Source: Nemopilema nomurai (Eukaryota > Cnidaria > Scyphozoa > Rhizostomeae > Rhizostomatidae). From it: a stretch of DNA of 64,000 nt. Location of the stretch: contig ML133388.1 of assembly GCA_003864495.1 (NCBI GenBank), positions 186,738 through 250,737 of the forward strand. The letters are read 5' to 3'. The notes beneath the pieces are model-generated. The model saw only the letters and a list, made by a program, of their open reading frames with translations. It was not told the origin of the DNA and made no database searches. The position numbers were made by a program, and so were the translations under genes. This document shows positions 57,210 through 64,000 of the stretch, piece by piece (positions within the stretch are counted from its first letter, which is position 1; each line of letters opens with the position of its first letter).

Positions 57210-60200
57210 ATCTATTGATATAGATTATAATTAAATATTTTGTAAAAGAATCAGTTGTTCGTGTGTTGTTGCTTTTAGTTGATTTGACACAAGTACCTAT
57301 AAGAAATGAAATAAATGAAAGTAGAACATTTTGTATTTTGAGGTACTGTCTACAAATTTGAAATCCAGTCAATTCTAATGTTTCAAAGATCCTTGTTACT
57401 TATTAATTCTGCTTATCTCTCTTTATGCTCTTCTAACACACATACTGTTTTGAAACAGCTAGATAACTAGATGTCTAGATATCATTTTTATTGATGATGT
57501 TCACAGGACACTCCATATTTCATTTGATGGTAAAACATATTGGAGATGGAAGTTAATCTTTGACATTAAAGATTAATTTCTATAACTTAAGATTCTACAG
57601 AAGAGTGGAAATATTTGTCTTGAAAAAAGCCTTGATATATATTATAGAAATCTTGAAGTACTTGTTATCAAGAAACCTAGTTATCAAAAGACCTAATTAT
57701 CAAGTTACTTTAAATATCAAATTTGCTCTGCCAGGCTTAACAAATTGCAGAAAGTTATCAAGGAATGGATGGTTTTCTAGATCCCTCTGACTTATTTTGA
57801 CTCATTGTTGCCACCTATCACATCCATTTCTGTCCTGTTATCTCCCCATTATTGGTTGCCATATTTTAAGCTGTAAGCAGGATATCATCAAATGCTCCAC
57901 TCAATGTATAGTAGGAGTTTTTTCTTGCTCCACAAGTTGTTATTCCCATCTACCATCCAGCATGAAACAGGTTGGCTAATAAAGTTATTGTCTGTTTCGA
58001 ATATCTATAGATCGGTGTTTATTTCACAAACTTCCATATGGTCATTTTTATGATGTTTCATACCCTCATAAAAGTTATTCTTTTTTCAATTGTTACATTG
58101 TTCAAAACTCAGTTTGAACTTGACATGACACCATGTCTTAAAATTTCCCAGCATAATACCTATTTGAATTTTTTATTTAAATACTACTTTTTGCTGCTAG
58201 GGAATGTCCACCAATTGTGAAATGATTTTATTACCGCCATTAAGAGAGGAAAAGGAAAACAGGATTGGCGCACGCCTCTTCAGAGATGCGATCATGCCTG
58301 TAATTGAATTCTATGTATGGACAAATTGCGGCGATAAACAAATGACGTCACCGATAGGTTATGACACAACGACCTTAAGTTAGGAGCGGATGGTCTTGTC
58401 ACTTTGCTAATTTGTATAGAACCTAATGTTAGTTTCGTATTGAAAATCTGTAGATAATTTGAAAGCAAAACTGAGATAGGCCCGTTGTTAGTTTATAGAT
58501 AGGCTACTAGGCGACGTTCCAACGGACCCTGGTATACAGGATTACCACAGAAAGATTAGCTGACACAGGCCTAAGCACGAGTTTTAATTGTTGAATTCTC
58601 CTCGTAAGAAACTTTGGCACCTTGGAAACGCTGACATGGTTATTGCCTCAAGTGGTAAAGAAAAAATGGTTAAGTATTGCTTATTTTAGTTGTAACATTT
58701 TATTCATACTTTATTTGCTACTTTTTGACAGTAGCTACTGGTAGCGCAAGTAAAAGAGCAATGTCCAAACATGACGTGCGTGTTCTAGGGCTTCTCGTGA
58801 AGAGATTCGCTTTGTAGCATGCTTACAGATGTAAAATTGAAAGTTATTACAAAAACACAGCAAGTAGTTATGTTTAAACTGACTGAATGGAAAGTGAGAA
58901 ATGGAGAAGCGATCGTGAAGTATACTATAGAAAGGCAGCATTGCCTACATAATTGATGTCGCCTTACAATTCATTCAAAAAGCTAGAACTCCCACCCTCG
59001 TTCTATCATCGAGTTGTAGAGACAGATTCTATAAAATTTTAAAAGAGCATGTTTCAATCTATTATTTATTGTGTATGTCCAACGAAACGCAAAATAAATC
59101 CTCATAGGTCATTTGTTTTCACTGGAAATCCATTTAATATCTAAATTTGACACAGTATTAAGTCCTTGAAAACAATGCCGCCAGTCTATATGCGTGAGCA
59201 AGTATGTAACTAGCCCATTTACAGAGTATAGATAACCTCAAGTAGCTGAACAGCACATCATGTGATAGATTTGTCATGTCTTGTTCATAAGCAATTTCAT
59301 AACATTTGGAAAAGAATCAAACTGATGTAAATAATCCATCAGAACTAAAAAATTCAAACATAGGATTAATTTTGCTAACTCCTAAATCCATTTAGTGACT
59401 AATTTATAATGTTTTCAATAACAAGTGTGTAGATAACAATTACCACACAATTCTTTGTATATTATAATAGAAAGTGGCATAGATATGGAGAAATTGATAA
59501 GATTCTTAGCTCAGTCTCATTTTGGGCTTGTTCCCACCCAGGCCATTGTATAGCCTTACCCTGGTGTGAAATTATTTTTGGCTCTGTGTGGCACCTAGTG
59601 ATTAACCGCATAGATCCTACATTTATATGGTCTGGAAGGATCTTCTAAAGAACTTCAATAAGCTAACTCTTGTGTTTTCTTTCAAGATATCAAACTCTCA
59701 GTCAATGCTGCATGCTAATAACATGGCTCTTTAGGCAACCATATTCTCAGCACACAAGTTTTTTCTCCTTTAAATCCCACCCCCAGTTTTTAGAGTTATC
59801 AGTTGGTCTAGGTCTTCAGTCCAATTTCATTTGATACTCTCTTAAAAATATAATGCCTTTGTCATTTCAACTGGCTTCAAATTTATAAATCCTTCTTAGC
59901 CATTTGGCTCACAAAAGTAAGGGCAGGTTGCGAGGCATCAATTTCGTACCAACCAGCTCTAGATATTTATTTCCATTGCTGTTCATTTATCAGCGGCTGC
60001 ATGTGGTGAATATGTTCAGCTTGTTGTCAGTGCCTTTTGATTTGCTTTTATAGTGCCCTTAGGATGCTCATAGGGTGTTCTACATTCTCAAATATTATTC
60101 TTGGTCTGTTCTTTATACCAGTCTTTTGAAAATCACTCAAGTGGTTTGCTAAAAAAGCACATTCTGAGTTGTTCCCAACTTTTGAAAGACAGTTGCATTA

Positions 60201-61146
60201 CAAAAAGTTCTATCTGTTTGCAAAGATTTGTACCTTATTGAGTCTGTGTCTGGCAAAGACTTTTTCAGTAAGCAGATGGCAGTGATGCTGAAAGACATCA
60301 CTGACAAGTGTAATATATTGCAGATAATATGGGAAATTTTTGGTATGTGTAATGTCATTTTCTGTTGATATACAACAAAGGGGAAAATGTCTGTTGCTAG
60401 GAGTGCACAGAAGCAATATTTCTCATTGTTTATTGACACAGACAGAACCCTATGGCTGTTAATGGTTCTGAATGGTTTTTCAAATCCTTCAAGCAAGCAA
60501 TTTTTTTCACTAGTTTCCAACTTTTACCAAGGGCCTGAAATGTCCAGCAGAAGGAAATTGTCAGCATTAAAACTTCACAGGAATGTTTTTACTATTTGGC
60601 AGGAAATTTCTTAGCCTGAAATATCACAAGACCATAAACAGATGCAGTTCAAACCATCTTTCTTTTACTTTGTTTTTGAAGGATTGAAATAACCAGCTAA
60701 GAAGAAACTTGCTAATTGATTGAGCTGTCTAAAAATTTTTAGTTGGAAGTGAAAAAGTTTGTCAAGTTTTCCTATTTCAATTACAGGGAATCTGATTTGT
60801 CTCAATGCAAGTCAGCTCAAATTTTTTAAGCAATAAAATGCACTCACCAGTCCTGGCTTTGATTTTTGACCTTTTATAGAAAAACAACAGCGAAACACTC
60901 CTAGGCATGATCTTCCCCAGCTGTTATGATCAAGGGGGTGTAGAAGCTCAAAGGTCAGGTCCCATAATCTAGTGTATTGTGTTTAGATAATGTAATATAG
61001 TTCTCTTAACATCTCCTTTATTACTAGGTTGTTTCAGTTTCTATTAATTCGGTTTCACAGATAATTCTTCATTTTCAATTTTGCTGTAAGGAAGAAGAAT
61101 CTTTTTACAAGTCCGGCTTTTACCAATCTGTATTATTTGATTTCAG
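57210..61146. other. Intergenic or 5' region of the ORP gene; nothing firm
   Basis: AT-rich with no ORF that I can support. TGACGTCA at 58343-58350 is a perfect CRE and could mark the promoter of the oxysterol-binding-related gene. A possible start exon with a donor lies near 58634-58668 (ATGGTTATTGCC), but I cannot connect it in phase. Confidence 0.4.
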
Positions 61147-63829
61147 GCTGCAGCTAATACAGCAACAGGACCAAAAAGTGATTTTCAAATGGTCGACCTG
61201 AAATCAGGTATGGCGCAGCTTTGTTGTTGTTAAGTGCTACTATTATTCTCAATTTTTGAAGTTTCATTGATTTCACTCAAAATTGTTTAGTTGCTTTGGC
61301 AGGTCCTTTGCTTGTTTGTGAATGACATTCAGGATCATAACATGAGCAATTTTTAGCAGTACTCTTTTTAAGAAAAAGGTGATAAGATGATGAATTGCAA
61401 TGCAGAGATCACAGCAGTGGAAATTCTGTAACTGACTAAGCTCCATTTCAAGGATTTGCGTCATTTGCCATTTTGCAAAAGTATGAAAATATAAGTTGCT
61501 TATGAATATTTTTAAAGTATTCTTCAAGGTCCATGGTTTATGTTAGAAAGTAAATGGCCAAACATTCAGAGCATACACAGGAAAGCAAGAAATTAAGGCA
61601 TTGCCATGATGTTTCAATTCACAGCTAGTAGATTGTGCATTGACTTAATATAGGCCTTTGCACCCTTAAATCAGCTTATTAATTGGGTGCAGATCTTGGT
61701 AAGGATGTGTAAAGTTGTTATGCATATTTGCTGGCATATTGCAAGATAAGAAGTGTCATTTGTTGAAATTCATAAATGGTTAAGGATTGTAGGGTATTCA
61801 ATTTTGAAACACTGACAGTTTCGAGTTCATGTCTAAGATTAATCCATTTATCAAAGAGAGGTGAATTGTAAGTCTAATGCCTCTCTGCAATTTGCAAATA
61901 GATTAATTGTTTTAATGATAGAAACAGACTTCATACATATAGTGTTAACCATGATTTAATTTATGTTGAACTGGATGTTTGACATTAAGCTTTCTCAAGC
62001 TATGGACCATTAACAGAATGTAGAGAGTTTAATTTAGAACTAGAAGCAGCATTAGGCACTTCAGAACTTTATTATAAGCAACAAATTGCTCTTTTGGAAT
62101 AAAGCCTTTCATAGCCTCAGGTGCTCTATCAAAGTTCTTTTGCACAGAATTTTTTCAGGATTTTTGTTTAGAATGAAATTTTAATGCATCCTGAGCTTTG
62201 TATTTATCAGTGAATAATATCCAGTGCGAGTAATGTTTTAGTTTGACAATTGGCTCCTTCACCATTAAGACCATTGTGTAGCAGAGTGTAAGGTTAAGAT
62301 CTCAAAACAGGTAGAAGGAGGCTTTTTAGAAGACTAGAGTACAGGTTTATCTTTTAAATTGCTAATTATTTATATTATTAAATTGCTAATTATTTAAGCA
62401 AATATTGAGTTTGTGAGGGTACACAAGCCAGCCAGCTAGTGAGTTGGACTTGATTGATTCCAGGACAAGTTCCAAAAATAGAATGGAACAGCTTCAAGGC
62501 GTCAATCCCATGTGATGAAGTTCTTGCAAATATATTAGGCCTTGTCTCCCTATGCCAAGGAGAACTTACAAGGAGAAATGGGCTAACCAAGAGGCTTACT
62601 AGGGAGAAGACGTAAAAGGAAATGTGAATGTTTATCACTTTCTTCTAGTGAAATTCAGTAAGAATTAAAAGGAAAATTCACAAAATTAACACATTATTTT
62701 ATAAATGCTGTCTAATCATAATATGAACAACACCATAAATTCAATCCAGATATTCAAGCTCTAGTTATGAAGATAAGCCAAACATGTTACTATGTAGTTT
62801 CCAGCTCTCTATTCAGGCACTGTAATTGCTATCCAGGTCAATATCTAGTTCCACTTGGCAACGTTCACAAACCATCCATGCCTTTTTTCAAAGAATTGAC
62901 AATAATGTTCCTTTTCCATAGACACATTAAAAACAAGATGGAGGTCTTCCCTTCCAGCTACGAGGGACAAATATAATTTCAGTTTGTTTAGGTATTTGAA
63001 ACATGTATTTTTTAAAAAAGTTAGCTTTGCTGCTCCTTGTTATTGTAATGTCTTTTCAAGAGTTACAGCATGTCTTTTTATTTTTAACATTTGCGAATTT
63101 ATGTTTCCTAACACATGTGTATTTTGAAACTGAGATTTTGAGAGGAGAATTCTATTGCACAGCGAAAAAGCTACATTAAAGTTCCAACATATTATAAGTA
63201 TTGAACATTGTAGCTAATGCCCATTGCTTTAGTAGTTACTCCAACGTACTCATTGTTAAAATTGATTTCATCTATCCCTCTGTTGGTAATTTATTGACAA
63301 AGGCTCTAATTTCATTCAAAGCTTTCTCAGGTCTACAATTGGCAAAGACCTAACTCGCATAACAATGCCAGTTCATTTCAACGAGCCCATGTCTTTTCTG
63401 CAGGTTTGATTTTGTCTTACTGCCATTGATTTAACCTTGCTATTTACGAACATATTTTTGTCATTTCAACATGGTAATTTTGTTGCTAGTTAGATCCACT
63501 TCCAGAGTATGAGGTCATGGTGCCAGATATAGCCTGAAATTGTAAGAGTAACGAAGCATGGCCCGAGGAACTTGTAGCCATATTCAGTAAACCTTGATCC
63601 ACAGAAAGCAGTCTTGCGCTGCCGGAACCCTCTTCTCTTGGAGGTTGTTACTTATCCGGCTTGTAGGCGGCTTAAAAGTCTTCTTTCAAGAGAAAGCCGA
63701 GCGGATATTAAATTGAGAAGGGCAAACCGTTTTGAAGTGTATTAGTCGCTTGTTTGTATGCTTTTATAAACTCGTTTCAGAGGCTCACTGAAGATCTGGA
63801 ATATGCTGACATTCTGAATAAAGCATCTG
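61147..63829 (+). CDS. Oxysterol-binding protein-related protein (5' part, cut by edge)
   Basis: Two firm exons. 63331-63403 encodes STIGKDLTRITMPVHFNEPM and ends SFLQ at a donor. 63781-63829 encodes RLTEDLEYADILNKAS and leaves in phase 1 at GTGAGT. This is the start of the OSBP/ORP lipid-transfer domain, which exchanges sterols or phospholipids such as PI4P at membrane contacts. An upstream exon at 61147-61207 (ending QMVDLKSG, phase 1) has good splice sites but does not fit the next one, which needs phase 2, so at least one small exon between them is missing from this model. The signature EQVSHHPP region lies beyond the right edge. OSBP and ORP1/2 subfamilies cannot be separated from this fragment. 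Confidence 0.85.
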
Positions 63830-64000
63830 GTGAGTTAAATCATTTATGAAGCATCTTCCTTTTGATGTTGTTTTCCCATGAAATATCCATTTTTTAATCG
63901 TTTAAGCACATCGAAGTATTGGCGGCGCCTTGATTCGATTTGCTTCATAGATTCTTTTAGAGCCTATCAGTGCAGAAAAACATCCTCAAAAATTCCTTTT

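Overview
The window looks like nuclear DNA of a cnidarian, most likely an anthozoan (coral, anemone or octocoral). The evidence is AT-rich sequence with many GT-AG introns, a secreted fibrinogen-like protein of a kind I associate with cnidarian and coral skeletal matrix proteins, a transposon ORF of a cnidarian type, and animal genes (OPA1, TMEM177, CASD1-type, ORP). All gene models were spliced by eye; exon phases were checked by hand, with no database search or transcript data.

Layout. 1-4379: end of a 68-bp satellite array that continues off the left edge. 4380-7189: no gene seen, except a six-copy 16-bp minisatellite. 7190-9114 (minus): last two exons of a secreted fibrinogen-like protein. 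9115-13921: little coding signal, a possible tiny two-exon gene at 12512-12691 and a hairpin at 13461-13506. 13937-21831 (plus): an eight-exon gene joining a signal peptide, a JmjC/cupin-like domain that seems to lack its iron ligands, and a complete aldo-keto reductase. Its fourth intron holds a Harbinger-like MITE and its sixth a 16-bp minisatellite. 23734-24831 (plus): an intronless basic protein of unknown function behind CRE and E2F sites. 25.3-25.7 kb: two strong hairpins, one with microRNA-precursor shape.

27327-47739 (plus): a 28-exon OPA1 mitochondrial dynamin-like GTPase, with every phase consistent (968 residues). A 2.8-kb transposon with long terminal inverted repeats sits in its last intron. 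49.2-53.16 kb (plus): a CASD1/CAS1-type polytopic acyltransferase; the usual N-terminal SGNH domain was not found. 54522-54977: a short ORF of unknown status. 56265-57209 (plus): an intronless TMEM177 homologue that keeps a complete M48 zinc-protease motif. 61147 to the right edge (plus): the start of the lipid-binding region of an oxysterol-binding-protein-related gene, cut by the window.

The genes are independent eukaryotic units, not an operon. Two neighbours (OPA1, TMEM177) are inner-mitochondrial-membrane proteins; I attach no meaning to that proximity. The most novel items are the JmjC-like/aldo-keto reductase fusion and the TMEM177 homologue with an apparently intact metalloprotease site.
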